A stretch of 64,000 nt of DNA from Lutjanus erythropterus (GCA_020091685.1 CM034601.1:10418419-10482418), one strand, 5' to 3'; numbered from the stretch's first letter, positions 36,610 to 49,436 are shown. Notes: generated from the letters alone by a model not told the origin. Program-made: numbers and translations.

Positions 36610-38084
36610 ACAAACATGTTCCTGCACACTGACATTAGCTTGCTAGCTACACATTCCCCAGTTTAGTTGTGCCGATGGATTGATAAAACTGCGTCAAGAC
36701 TGTACGCATGGCAAGTAATGTGAAAGTCAAGAAACATAAATATAAAGTAGATACATTTGCAATTAAAATATGAAAAGCTACTTTTAAAAATACAATCAAA
36801 ATGTCTGTTTTTAAAAATAAAAGCTGCAGCCTACAGTTTGTGCAGGAATGTGCAAAAGTTCACGATTTATAGTATAAAGAACTTGCAATGTACAAAAAAA
36901 CAATGGAAAAGGTTGGAGTGTGTTAAAATAACACATTGCAGGATGTGGAGACTGTAATGAGCGTGTAGTGATTAGAGTCATCACTACGCAGAATGGCCCT
37001 TTTCAGAATAATAAAGCATTAAATATAGACAGAACATAGATCATTTACAAAGATGCACAAAAATAAACAATAAATTCAATGTATGATGGCAGTGTAAATG
37101 CAATATGTGCAGTATGCACTATAATAAATTATGCTGTAACATTTTTAACAGTCATCAGAGGAAACTAAATAACAGGTTTTAACCATCCACAGTCATTCAT
37201 CATGCATATAAAGTTACAGGGATTGTGCTAATGATCTTCTACATGTATGAACAGAGACCGTCAGCTACAAGCGGACACACAGACTGCTGCTGTCAGATGA
37301 AACCAACCTGCTTCTGGATAAAACATTTCCATTCACACTTTGTATTAATTTATTTATTATGCAACTGTATGTCATCACACTCTTACATTGGTTACTGTGT
37401 TGGTGTGTCATTTCAAAACCCTGTAAAGCCTCTAAAATTCCAGTAAAACATTGAGATCATGTTGGCACACGCACAGTAAATTCTTACTCTCTACTTTCTT
37501 ACTCATCCTTGACAAGTGCTGATTGGGGGATTGGCTGTGAGAGGAGCTGGTATGTCCTCAGGGCGACTGTTCACAGCTATCTGGACATATTGAGGGTTCA
37601 GTGTGCTTTAAACACACTGGTTTGTGGAAAGTGATATTGCCTTTTCTGAATGGCCACACTTGAAGGTGGTGTGAAAAGCCTGCTGTGATAGAGAGGCGTA
37701 GAGAGACATGATGGAGCCTACACATGGAGATAACAACACACATTTTCAGACAGTCTGTCCGCAAAGTTATTCATTTGTCTTGCACTCAGCTGCACGCATG
37801 AAAAGTGACACACACCTCTGTGAAGAAGAAAAGCTGGAGAAAAAAGTCACTACTACTTTCACACCTCCACACTTGAGTGAGTTTTTCTATGTCCCGCCCT
37901 TTTTTGCTCTGTGCTCCAGTGACAGTGGAGAAAGTTTGATACCTGGGTTCATTTTCTCCTTTCCTGTCTCCTGTAGCCGACTTAGATGTGCTGTCATGTC
38001 ACGTATGTTGAAAAGAAAAACAAATTTTGAAAATGGTTAACAGACGTTGCTGCAGGACATGTAAAAGCAACATACATTCACATT

Positions 38085-38205
38085 TTAAGTTAGCTAATCT
38101 TAGCTAAATGATAGCTAACATTTCTTAGCCTGTTAGCTAGTGTTTTGCTAACATTACCTAACAAGTTAGCTAGCATTTTGTTAACGTTAGCTAAGTTAAG
38201 ATGTG
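38085..38205. repeat. Degenerate GTTAGCTA-word cluster
   Basis: TTAGCTA, GTTAGCTAG and their complements recur about eight times in 120 bp with irregular spacing. The words are self-complementary. Similar words cluster at 13683-13735 and in the 31.1-31.65 kb CpG block. Confidence 0.6.
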
Positions 38206-40159
38206 ATTCTGCATGTCTCTTTTACAGGAAAAGGCGAAAGTTGACCGGGGTGCCAAGTTTATTCAACTGCTGGTTTAAGAAAGTTGCAAAAAATGTCTCC
38301 TAAAATCTACCGTCAGAGAGGTGTGAGCAGAGTTAGTTTCCAGTGCTGGCAAATGATCCAACAAGCACTTTCTGTGAAGCATACTGAGGCCTTTAAATGA
38401 CCTCCAACATGCATGGGCTTCCAGAGACACAGGATGGGATTCATGGTAATAAACATCAACCCCATATTCTCTGCACATTCAGCACTCAGTTATTTTTAGA
38501 TCTAAAGCTAAAGCATCATAACTTTGATGGTGAAGCCCTGGAATAACCTGTTTTCTGTTAGTATGTACTGAATGTGTTGCCTGACAACGTGATGAACAGG
38601 ATCCCTGCTGAGATAGACCTTTTTGCTATATTGCTTTCTTCAAAGTCACCAGACTCCACTGACAAAAACAATAATTTTATAATTGAAAAAAGAAACTTCA
38701 TTCAAACTTGAAAGAAACAAAATAAAACTCCCTAACACCTTCTTGGTTCGTCTTTCCAACGTTCCAACAATCACCAAGTTTGGTTTGGTCGAAATAAACC
38801 ATTAATTCACAGAGTTAGATGTGCAAATATTAGGAGAGGAGCAGGAGGGAAGTAGTACATCAAAGAAGCAGCGGGGAGGAACAACCAGAATATTTTCACA
38901 TCAAACATTACGAGCGTGACTTCAAGTGTCCTGAGAAACAGCTCAGGAGCTTCTCTGCAGTTGGATTCCTCGAGTGCTTATGACTAAAGGCTGAAACATG
39001 CCGTCAGTCAGTACTGACCACGGTATGTTTGTAGTTTCTCACTGCGTGTTGCAAATGGATATATTGCCATGAAGGGTGCAGCAGCGGTTGCTATTCCTCT
39101 GTGTTTGAATGATGGGTGTGGCAAAGGGTGTTGTGGAGAAAAAAGCGTTGTGAATCAAAGGGGAAACTGTAGCCCAGGAAATACAGAAAGAGTTTAACAT
39201 TAAACTTGTCCCCAGTTCGCATTCATGACATACTCACACACACCTTTCACAACTCTTCGTCATACCAGAGCTACTCTGATGGGTGGTGCTGACTCATGAG
39301 TCTAATAAGCAATAAGATCAGCCCATGTTAGTACTGGCACACTGCCTGCACAACTGATTTTACCGTATATAAATGTCTGTAAATATGACAGGCTATCATT
39401 AAACTGAATGAATTACTTTAAAACCTGAAAAAGATCATTTGTTTAGCTTGTAGAAGACGGGACAGGCCTTTGTTTTTCACTTTTAGCTCAATTTTAACCC
39501 GATATCTTGGTGTTTTTTTACACATGCAAATACCTAAGATGTGAAAAACAGATAACTAATTACTTAAATGTCAAAGTACTCCCTTGAAAATGTGATTATG
39601 CAACCTGCAGCAGCACCAAAACTGCCTTAAATCCCCCACCTGAATGACTGGGGTGTGGTGGACAAGACTGGACCAGCCAGCAGCCCTCCTCTGTCTGTTA
39701 CTCACTTTTCAGTCACATGACCCAAACACCTGAATAAGGTGAAACTGAAACAAAAAAAAAAGAAAGTTCAGGTGTGGAAATGGGTGTCAGATAACAAGAT
39801 TTCAGTCTCTTATCTTTAACATGAGTTTAGTTATTTAATCTGTTTTCTAGTTTATTTCATACAAAAGCCCAACAACAGCAGTTGTTTTTATATTTACATA
39901 TTGCAGAAAGGTTTTCTGAATGTTGAAACTGTTTCACCCTGCACCACACCCAGCAGCTATTGAGTGTGGTCAGTGGCTTGTGACACCTGTAACCACATCC
40001 AACAGTGATGCCACGGTGCCCGAGAGCACACTTCTGCATCATTAACACTATTGAACAACTAAAGGTCCTCCTTGAATATCATCCCTTTTGGCTCTGTGAT
40101 CCAATAACGGTTAAGAAAGCTGGGTTACCGGTGGAACCTCGGTCAACTTTCTCTTTTTT

Positions 40160-40440
40160 TTTTTAATTTCCTGTACATAAATATGCCATGTGTTGCACTC
40201 ATTATGTTGACAATAAATTTGCGGGACTTTGGAGGGGTCAATTGAACTAAAAGAAAGGGGCCAAGCACAGATCCCTGAGGTACCCCCGTGGACAGGAAAT
40301 GACACATTAACACCTCACCTTGCCCATCATCCTGTGAAGTAGGACTCAAACCAAAGTAGCACTGTATCCACAGGTGCCCAGCTGTAGAAGAGTAGACAGG
40401 AATATTTGGAGAAGTCTTTCTAGATTTCTTTTTGTACAGT
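40160..40440 (-). mobile_element. Non-LTR retrotransposon (LINE) reverse-transcriptase fragment
   Basis: The minus strand translates to STGVPQGSVLGPFLL, the RT motif GVPQGSVLGP typical of L2/CR1/Rex-like LINEs, preceded by a segment resembling the W--SYL--R---V region with GLSPTSQ. Only about 90 codons remain and the following FADD-type catalytic motif is not found, so this is a short dead fragment. Confidence 0.7.
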
Positions 40441-41134
40441 GGGGATCGCTGCAATATTTTTGTAATTTATGACCAAAATTGAAACAATGACCAATAAGTA
40501 GGGGCGTGCCTTAAATTAAGAAAGCCTCTAGTGGATAAGTGTGAATTATCAAGTATTTTAAGTAATTAAGTTGTCTAATTAAATATTGCTACTTTCTTTG
40601 CAGCCATTTTATTATTACTCTATTATTCAAAATTTTCGAAACCCGGTGGTATGGACAGCGGTATGTTGAACATGTGTTGTCATGGAGGGATGTTTGTGTG
40701 TTTTTGGTTGCATATGAACAACAAGCCATGACACATCGGTGTCAGAGCAGTGGTGACAATACCTTTAATCCTTCTGTTCTTCATCCTTCTCTTTATGTCT
40801 CTGTCTCTGTTTTGTCCCTGCCAGGCTACTGTTTGGCTCCGTTCATAACAACACATGTCAGCTTATGAGACAAGTACACAGACACAAACACACACCCTGC
40901 TGGTTTCCTCATCTGACCGTCTTCACGGGCTGCTGAAGATGTTTCTAAGTTCAGCAGAATGAAGAGCAAGAGTGAAATGTACACGTAAATAGATAATTTT
41001 TTACCTGTAAGGCTAGTTTAGTTAATTTTTAGGTTTATTGGGGGACATTTTAAATTGATTTATTCTTAAAGTTTTTGCTTATACCTGTGAATTTATTGTA
41101 ATTTTGAGATGTAAGATGACATGTGTAATGTGAT

Positions 41135-41537
41135 AGCAGTACTTCCTTGAGTCCTGGAGTGGACTGTAAAAACTTTTTAGTTTCCTTGGAGTCTTGTTTT
41201 CACTGTAAAGTTGCCAGGCAACCAGCAGGGACTTCAGGAAGTCACTGCACCCTGCCGAGAAAGACTCCAGGATCAAACTGTCAAGCCACAGTTTGTTGTT
41301 TTTACACTTCAGGTTTTGCTCATATTAAACAAATGAAACACATGTCAATTTGTAAGCTTTAAAGGTGCTGTTAGGCAGATTTTTTTTTACCTTTGGACAG
41401 AGTCAGGCTGGCTGTTTCTGGTCTTTGTGCTAAAGTTAGCTCACTGGCTGTTGGTTATAGCTTCATATATGTCAGTCACAACGACCTTCTCATGTAACAC
41501 TTAACTCTAACTCTAACTGTTGAACTATTCCTTTAAA
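41135..41537 (-). mobile_element. Percomorph MITE, nearly full copy
   Basis: Read on the minus strand it starts tttaaaggaatagttcaaca and runs through AGCTCACTTTAGC-like words, CCAAAGGTAAAAAA and the trailing AACTTTACAGTGAAAACAAG. This is one of the commonest interspersed repeats of spiny-rayed fish. It carries a perfect X-box, GTTGCCAGGCAAC, at 41210-41222. Confidence 0.7.
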
Positions 41538-43727
41538 TTTAAAGGTCAGTGGCCAATGTATTGAGCAGACTTCAGAGGTAAATTATCTCAGAATAAAGTT
41601 TAAAATTTAAAAACATGCAAAAACGGGAAACAAGGTTGTCTATACAGTTATAGTCATCAGAGAGAAACTAAATATGTTTTTTTTTTTCTTTTTTTGGCTC
41701 CGTAAGTCACAGTGTGTATATGACAAACTTGAAGGTGTCCTTTTGTAAATCTTACTCTGGATATTTTCTGCTTGGGGAACGATATGTGCAACTCATCACT
41801 CCTCAAACGTTATGTTGCAAGCACATAGTGATGCATTTAAGAGCAGGGAGACGTTTACTTACAGAGTGCCGCTTCCTCGTAAAAAATTGCTAGGGGCTCC
41901 AACATCTGAGGTTTGAGAGTCGGCTGCCAAACAAGTATAGGAATTGGGAGTAGTTAGCCGTCAGGGCTTTCTGTCAGAGAGGCTTTAGGAGTCAGGTGAT
42001 GTAATTTAAAGAGCAGTAAAGTCCAAGTGGGGAGCAGGTTGTGGTGGATGACTAAGTTAAACACAGGACTTTCACACAGACCCAAGACTGGCCATTTTTA
42101 GACCTTGTTGAACTATTATTTTCTGTTTTTTTTATTATTAATTATTTTCAATTTTTAAAATCAATTATTTTCATTTTTTTTCTATTTGTTCGGTTTAGGC
42201 ATTAAAATGACTTGTTTTGAGTTAAAATAGACCATTCTGGCAGAATGATTTCTGCCAGAAAGGCTTCCTGACAGAAAGCCGTGAAAGCTAACTTCTCAAA
42301 TGTGTGCAAGTATTGCATTTATAACAGTCCCTCCAGTATTTTGTGGGATTTTTGTTGCTGATTGTTGCAGCCTGAAATGCCTGATTTCACTGCAGCTTTT
42401 CTAAAAAAAAATATATATGATGCATGTTGCAATGTTTAAGGTGTTTGTTTTGCAATGAAACTGCAGGAGCAAGTGAAATTTGCAGAAAAAGTTGTGAATT
42501 TTTTGTATAATTCATGAACAATCAAAAGCAGCTTGTTCCAGGGAGAATAAAACAGGACACTTTTCTGAATGTTCTATGCAACCTTACCAAAAAGCCTCAG
42601 GATTACAAAAAATGTAAATAAATATGCAAGAAATTCACCTGGGGGGTTTTCCACAAAGAAGCAAGATCTTTTTGGAGCTCAAACTCAAACCAGCAAACGC
42701 AAAATTATAAAATATAAAAGTGTATAGACTGATAAATGTCAATAACAATAGCAAACCTTGTATTCTTTTCAGCACCAATGGGAAAATAATTGAGCTGATT
42801 CACTGAGACGTACATGTATGTCATTTGCGCCGAGGACTGCTACGACTGGTGGAACTTGCTGGAAGTTACAATGTTTGGCCAGATTTGCAGAGGAGCTGCT
42901 GTGATTGGACAAAGGGGTCATGCAGAATTCACAAAGACTGGTTAATTATGCTTGAATCATCGCGATCGCAACATCGCAACTTCCTGCAGACACTGATTTC
43001 TAAGCTAATTACAAATAAAGTTGTGACAAGTATGATGTAAATATGGCTGTGTATTGCATTTTAAGCACTACTTTTGTGAGTTTTTGTGTGATCGTTGTCT
43101 TAATCTAGAACCTAGATTTTCGAACGTGTGATAGTAAGTAGCAGTGAAATGTAGACTGAAAACGGATGGTGCAAAAACACTGTAATCATGGCTTCAAATA
43201 TAAAAAATTATGAAGAGAAGTGCAGAACAGAGGGAGAATATTTTTAGCAGCTGTGTTGAAAATAAAGTAGACAGTGAATTGAGCACGTGCACTAATGGTT
43301 ATTTAAGAAGCATCAGTAAAATAAATGTCCACAGCAGCTGTTCGCACCGAGAAACACAAAACAGGAAGGTGGTACTTGGAGAGCTCAGTATTTTCTGAAA
43401 CAGTGTAAAAGATTTTAGAAACACTGATCTAGAATAGAACATGGACAATCATAGACTTAAGTGACACATTTGACCTCCTGTTATTATATGTAGCACTTCA
43501 ATAGCACAATAGTGGTGACTGGCCACACGTAGTCTGTTGTGCATGACTCGTTGTCTTGTGTGTTGTTCATCCAGACATAGCTAACACACAAACAATGTCT
43601 GAATGTAGCGGTGAAACGCTCTTCTCTAAGTTGTTCACACACCCTCAGACCACATAATCTCTACATATACACACACCAAAGAGTTTCCATTCACAGTCAC
43701 GGTCTCCTGTAGGTATTGACATGTACA

Positions 43728-43756
43728 CACACATCCTCACACACACACACACACAC
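43728..43756. repeat. (AC)n microsatellite
   Basis: AC-rich run of about 14 units with minor interruptions. Confidence 0.85.
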
Positions 43757-43769
43757 AGTCCCCCTCCCC

Positions 43770-44060
43770 TCTGCCCGGGCCATCGTGGCCCCTCACTGTA
43801 AACAGGCTGATATTTGGTTCAATGGCGACGTCCTATTCTTCGTGGCCGATGACACTGGTGACATGTAAAGCTCTCTGGCATTGTCCAGCTCCCTGCAGCT
43901 CTTTAGCAGTGTAATCACCAGTGAAATGGCAATGGGCCACCGGGATGAAAACACAAGTCAGCAGCTGGTCAGCAAATCACAGTTGAAAGCCGTTAAATGG
44001 TGGATTTGCCCCGTAAGCAAGACGAGCTCGGGGGGCCTCTGTGGACCCGGTGTGTGAGTG
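43770..44060. promoter_or_regulatory. Candidate conserved non-coding element
   Basis: This block is richer in GC and CpG than its surroundings, has no repeat signature and lies about 10.5 kb upstream of larp1. A short frame reads DIWFNGDVLFFVADD and then stops, but no family was recognised, so I call it non-coding. The assignment rests on composition only. Confidence 0.35.
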
Positions 44061-44317
44061 CAAAGAGTTGGAAGGAGAGTCTTTTTCCATGACCGTTTAT
44101 ATCTGTTAGATTCATAAGGCCTCCGAGGTGCATATGCTAAACTTTTTACACAGTATATCTCATAAAGAGGGTGGTGAAACTATGAAAATTTGGAATTGAT
44201 CTCAGACTCATACAAGTTGTCAGACCCCACACTGTTTCAGAGTTGGTGTGAAGTGAACTTTAAAATCTCTTAAATTATTAAACATGAGCTGCCAAATTAA
44301 ATGCAGTCTACTTATAT

Positions 44318-45791
44318 TACAAACCCCGATTCCAAAAAGCTGGGATGCCATTTAAAATGTAAATAAAAACAGAATGCAATGATTTGCAAATACTTTTCGA
44401 CTTGAATTCAACTGAACACAGTACAAAGACAAGATATTTAATCTTTAATTGCTAATCTTCATTGTTTTTGTGAATACAGACTAACAGGAAAGTTGTTGAA
44501 TGCTCAAAAACACCTGTTTGCAACATTCAACAGGTAAACAGGTCGATTGGTAACAGGAAACAGTATTGTGAGCGGGTATTAAAGGGGCATCCTCGAAAGG
44601 CTCAGTCGTCCTCAAGCACACAAGGCTCACGACTTTGTCACAAATTGTGAGGACAAACAGTCCAACAGTTTAAGAACAACGTCTCTCAACACAAAAATGC
44701 AAGACATTCAGTGATTTCATCATCTACAATCCATAATATCGTTAAAGGATTCAGAGAATCTCTGTATATAAGGGGCAAGGCTGAAAACCAACAGTGAATG
44801 CCTGTGACCTTTGACCCCTCAGTACTGCATTATAAACTGACATAACTGCATAAAATATACTACAAGGACTTGGAAACACTTTGGAAAACTGTTACCGGTA
44901 AACACAGTTTGTCACTACATCTACAAATGCAATTTAAGACTCTACCACGCAAAGTGAAAGCTGTTTATCAACAACATCCAGAAATGCTGCAGACTTCTCT
45001 GGGCTCGAGCTCATCTGAGACGGACTGATGCAAAGTGGAAAAGTGTGATGTGGTCTGACGAGTTCACAGATTGTTTTCAGAAATCATGGACACTGTTGTC
45101 CTGTGGGCTAAAGAGGGAAAGGACCATCCAGACTGTTATGAGTGCAAAGCTCAAAAGCCAGCACCTGTGATGGTATGAGGGTGCGTTAGTGCCCATAGCA
45201 TCATGGGTAACTGGCATATTTGTGAAGGCTCCATTAATGCTGAAAGGTACGCACATGTTGCCAGCCAGACGACATCTTTTTCAGGGAAATCCCTGCTTAT
45301 TTTAGCAAGATGATGCCAAGACACGTTCTGCACGTTACAACAACATGGCTTCATGATAAAAGAGCTCAGGTACCAGACTGTATAACACTGAAAATGTGTG
45401 GTGAATTATGAAGAGCAAATGGAGACCCTGGACTGTTGAGTACCTTAACTCGTATATCAAGTAAGAATGAGAAAGAATTTCACTTTGAGAACTTCTACAT
45501 TAGTGTCCTCAGTTCTCAAACACTGACTGGGTGTTATTAAAAGAAAAGATGATGTAACACAGTGGTAAACATGCTTCTGTCCCAACTTTTTGGAGCATGA
45601 TGCAGGCATCGAGTTCAAAATGAGTGTGTAAGAATAAGTGTATAAGAAAGTTTATCAGTTTGAACATTAAATATCTTGTCCTTGTGCTGTATTCAATTGA
45701 ATATAGCTTGAAAAGTGTTTGGAAATCATTGAATTCTGTTTGTATTTACGTTTTTCAAGGCATGTCAACTTTTTTAGAATTGGGGTTTGTA
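44318..45791 (+). mobile_element. Tc1/mariner transposon relic with degenerate transposase
   Basis: Terminal inverted repeats of about 21 bp, TACAAACCCCGATTCCAAAA on the left and its near-complement ending TTGGGGTTTGTA on the right, are bounded by TA, the Tc1 target site. Plus-strand reading gives Tc1 DDE transposase blocks in order: LLWARAHLRRTDA, MWSDEFTD (second catalytic Asp), GALVPIASW, RHLFQGNPCLF, QDDAKTR and IENVW-like (Glu) and a C-terminal VIKRKDDVTQW-like end. The coding region has stops, frame changes and an internal deletion before the last acidic motif, so it cannot make enzyme. It appears old. Confidence 0.9.
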
Positions 45792-46173
45792 CGTGAAGTG
45801 TTTTTCTGAAGTGTTTACAAAGAATGGAAGAACTATTATCAGTGGAAAAAGTATGAAAATGTTTAAATTGGTACATATATATTAAACACATCATCGTTGG
45901 GTACAACATGGAGGCAACAGAATCATATTAGAACGATCAAATCATGTCCTTCTAAAAGCAAAAACTACAACTAATCATCAAAAAAATATGAGAAGGACAC
46001 AATTAAACATATTATTATTATGGCATCTGTTAAAAAAGTAGAAGGTAACATAATGAAAAGGAAGTCTCTCCCTCTGTGTCCATGTGTTCAAACTTTCTGT
46101 ATCTGACAAACTACATAATGATGTAATGGACTCAGTGAAACAGGCAACATGTCACCATGTGGCAACTCTACAC

Positions 46174-46185
46174 GCCACCTAGTGG
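46174..46185 (-). promoter_or_regulatory. CTCF core-like motif
   Basis: The minus strand reads CCACTAGGTGGC, a full match to the CTCF core CCASYAGRKGGC. Occupancy is not shown by sequence. Confidence 0.5.
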
Positions 46186-46244
46186 CACTTTATGACACAC
46201 ATCAATGACTCTGTACGCATCTCTACAGCAAGACAGAAAAAAAT

Positions 46245-46320
46245 CATTCATTCAATCAATCAGTCTTTATTTATGTAGCATATTGCATTAACAAAATGTA
46301 ACCCAAAGTGCTTAATGCAA
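46245..46320 (-). mobile_element. LINE/SINE 3' tail, minus strand
   Basis: Forward text TTCATTCAATCAATCAGTCT, TTATTTATGTAGCATATTGC and AACCCAAAGTGCTTAATGCA is the reverse complement of a fish non-LTR tail (AAGCACTTTGGG...ACATAAATAAAG, then GATTGATTGA). Confidence 0.65.
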
Positions 46321-46616
46321 TACACATATACTAATTCTAATTATATACATATACTAATGTCATATAATGTCACCTAAATCACACAAGTTGCACTGCATAT
46401 CATGAATATTACACCTCTTATAAAAAATAATAATGAAATCCTAAATAAAGATCTCGTCTCACTAATCCAGATTAGTTCTTCCATGTTCTTCCTGTGTTAT
46501 CGGAGAATATCATTAGGAATAATCCACAACGTCTTCTGTGATATGTACTGTACAAATACAGATTTTTGGTATAATATGTAAGGAATAATGTACAATAACC
46601 AGGCCATTATTGTGAA

Positions 46617-46918
46617 TTATTACATGGCTTTGTTAATTACTCAATTCTGATTGATCAGTCACAAGGTCTGTTATTTCTGTATAACAGACTGTTGCTATGA
46701 AGACCGGACCGTTGCTATGGACACAGTTCTGATTGTAGAATCTGTAGGATCAATAAAAACAATGTTAAATCACTAAAATCATTTTCAAATTAATATTTTG
46801 TGTCAAATTATTGATTTTGGTACATAACCATGTAACAAACAGAATAGCAACGGTCTGTTATGGCCTTAGAATGCTTTGACCAATCAGAATCAAGTATTTA
46901 TCAAAGACATGTAATAAA
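46617..46918. mobile_element. Foldback MITE, CAATCAGAATCAAGTA family, whole copy
   Basis: The left end ttattacatggctttgttaa and right end caaagacatgtaataaa are inverted copies, as are TACTCAATTCTGATTG and CAATCAGAATCAAGTA, and the AACAGACTGTTGC/GCAACGGTCTGTT arms. A partial, opposite-facing copy is at 15080-15274. Confidence 0.85.
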
Positions 46919-46977
46919 TTTCCTCCCAACAAACATAAGATGTGTTTTTGCAAAAAGTTTAAAATGATTTAAAATGC

Positions 46978-46998
46978 TAATAATAATAATAATAATAA

Positions 46999-47029
<31 letters not shown>

Positions 47030-47043
47030 AAGAAAAAGAAGAA
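46978..47043. repeat. Compound (AAT)n(AAG)n microsatellite
   Basis: About seven AAT units pass directly into about fourteen AAG units with one interruption. Confidence 0.95.
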
Positions 47044-48877
47044 TGATAATCATTATGCTGGAACCCTTTTGAATGTTTTTTGTTGCTTAATAATTAGTTT
47101 TTGTCTTTTCTTGTTTTATTGGTAATTCATGATTTACTACAAGGAGTTTTTAACTGGTTAAACAGTCTCAGTTTATTACTGATGCCTCCATATGACCTAC
47201 ATAAGTTAAAAAGACCATCTTTGAGAAGCTTGGATATTTCTGTCTAGCTGTTCTTAAGGACTGCCACCAGGTCGGGTTCTGCTTTTGTCCACAGGGGGCT
47301 CCAAATTCAACAAGTTCCTTGCCGTAGTTTTTAATATTTTTCTAGTGGGGCACAGTTCAGGCATGTTCACAAGTCCAGGGTCAAGTCCACAACCACAACT
47401 TCTGTGCACGACCCTGTTAGCTGCAAAAGAAAAAGTTATTTTGTGACATCAAACACAAGTGAAATTAAGTTTGTTTACCTCTGACTTCCAATAAGCAGAA
47501 CAAAAAATGGTGTTGGCTATGCTGCAACAGTTTTAGACACATTTCTTGTGTTTGAGCTTGCCAGTCAGACTCTCACGTTGTATTTCCCTCGGTGAGCTCT
47601 ACAGTTACAGCAGCATGCACGGTCTTGCCAACTATGCTTGTCAAAACCCTTTAAGCAACAGGCGTCCCGAACGTACAGTACACACACACATCGTGGGTTC
47701 CCCTCAAAGGGTGACTCATACTCTGCACATGTACTGTAGTTGCGAAAAGTTAAAATTTCAAGGCAGCTTACTTCAATATATTTTTGAGCTTTGAGCCCAA
47801 TTCAAACACTTGCGCCCCTCAAAACAAACAAACAAGCTCAAGATCAGGGAACACATTGAGAAATATTGGCATTTCAGTGAAATGTAACATGACTTTACAA
47901 TTATAAAAGAAGTTGCGAAGTTGTGTTGATGTTCAGTGTTGTTTTGGGACCAAAAAGCTAAAAATTCATACTGTATTTTGGAAGAATGACTGGCCGACAT
48001 GTGGTTTTCCTGATGTCCGTACAGGTCAAGTCAGAGGCAGCTTCTGAATGCTGATACCTGACTTCAGAATAACTTTTTATTGATTTGCTGTGATCAAAGG
48101 ATCAAGATGTAAATTTGGATCCAATCCATCCAAAGACAACGCCCCCAAAGATCAATAAAAAGCAACTGAGCCCAAGCAATAGATTTTCACAATGACCTTT
48201 TATGATTTTTTAAAGTCAATGAACAGTCAAGACGCCATTTTTGTGGACATTTTCTGTCTCTTTAAAGTTCAGAATTTCTTGTCCCTGGAGTGGTAACCTT
48301 ATAAGTAACCTATTTTTTCCATTGGGCACATTGCTGTACTATAGTTTAAAGTACATTTGTGTCTTGCAGGGCACACAATTTAACTTAAATCTCATAAGGT
48401 TCAAAAATGGACCAGCACTGAAGGGCACGCAAATGTCTCTCAAAAGAGCACTCTGGTAACTCTATTTTTGAGTGTATACCCACATACATATAAATACACA
48501 TATGAGTCACTAAAGCCGCTAGTGACCAAAACTCAAATCCTGATATTTAACCCAGCGTGAAACACCAGTATGCTCTCAGTTGACTGGGCTGTCAGGACTG
48601 GGTGTGCCGAACCTGAAACTGGCTGACAGAGCTGCTGGTCAGAGTCACCCAGCAGAAAATACAGACCACTTTGTAATGACCAGGATGTACACACACATAT
48701 ACACATTATTTTCAGTTTTAGAATTAAATATGTTGTGGTATAAAAAAAAAACAAAAAACAGCAAACTCAAATGGAATTGAAATTCTCAGCGCCTTATTGA
48801 TTGATTAGTAATTGTCCTATTATTGATGACGACATATCTTGGTGAATAAGAGCTGTCAGGTCATGCATCACTCTACC

Positions 48878-48889
48878 TCCATCTAGTGG
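48878..48889 (-). promoter_or_regulatory. CTCF core-like motif
   Basis: The minus strand reads CCACTAGATGGA, one mismatch at the last position of the core. Confidence 0.4.
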
Positions 48890-49424
48890 CCACATGTGTG
48901 TACCATTAAACAGCATGTGGTCGTGCCTTTCACATGTACAGAAATGGGCAACGTTGCTGCGTTTGAATAGTGGTTCCACTTCCACCTCATTGACTCATCC
49001 TCAGTCTGTGGTATGATGTAACTGTGTGTCACACAGAGGTCACCTGGAGATCAAACAAGTGATCAGAAATACCTGGAGGCTCAGTTACAACGAGGCAAAA
49101 GCATCAGTTTGGGATTTAGAAATGTCCGTATCATGATTATCACAACTATTATTGCTGTGGATTTATGATGTCTTGCAAAACAGTAATTTTTTGCCCATGT
49201 CATTTTGTTTTTGCATGACTGTGATGCAGTGCAGGTGATATAATCCTCTGGAGTGACCATCGTTGTTGACTCGCTCCCTCAGCCCTCGGAGAGTTGATCT
49301 CGCCATGTTTTCATTAGTCATTAAACACACCCTCGGGGGAATCCCCACCGCCATCACAAGTGTTGTTCCATTTCCCTGAAAGACTGAAATAAAGAGGCCT
49401 AAGTGAACCATGAACATCTCAATC

Positions 49425-49436
49425 GCCCCCTGTTGG
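49425..49436 (-). promoter_or_regulatory. CTCF core-like motif
   Basis: The minus strand reads CCAACAGGGGGC, one mismatch to the core and followed by GA as in many real sites. Confidence 0.45.

Larger units (their letters stand above)
36161..40159. other. Intergenic, no gene found
   Basis: Mostly unique AT-rich DNA. It contains an RFX X-box palindrome at 36597-36609, a one-mismatch X-box at 38576-38588 and a GTTAGCTA-rich cluster at 38085-38205. A 110-codon open frame at 37708-38040 has no recognisable homology or splice context and is not called. Confidence 0.65.
41538..44317. other. Intergenic, no gene found
   Basis: AT-rich DNA with a perfect 10-bp-stem hairpin at about 42236-42261, an (AC)n run near 43728-43756 and a GC-richer, non-repeat block at 43770-44060. 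Short open frames have no recognisable protein. Confidence 0.65.

Noticed and set aside
37708-38040. 110-codon plus-strand frame
   Set aside because: No recognisable domain, no promoter or splice signals, ordinary chance length for 64 kb.
43808-43880. Short frame reading DIWFNGDVLFFVADD after an acceptor-like AACAG
   Set aside because: No protein family recognised and no partner exon; kept only as a candidate non-coding element.
45151-45354. Minus-strand frame inside the Tc1 relic
   Set aside because: Shadow of the degenerate plus-strand transposase.
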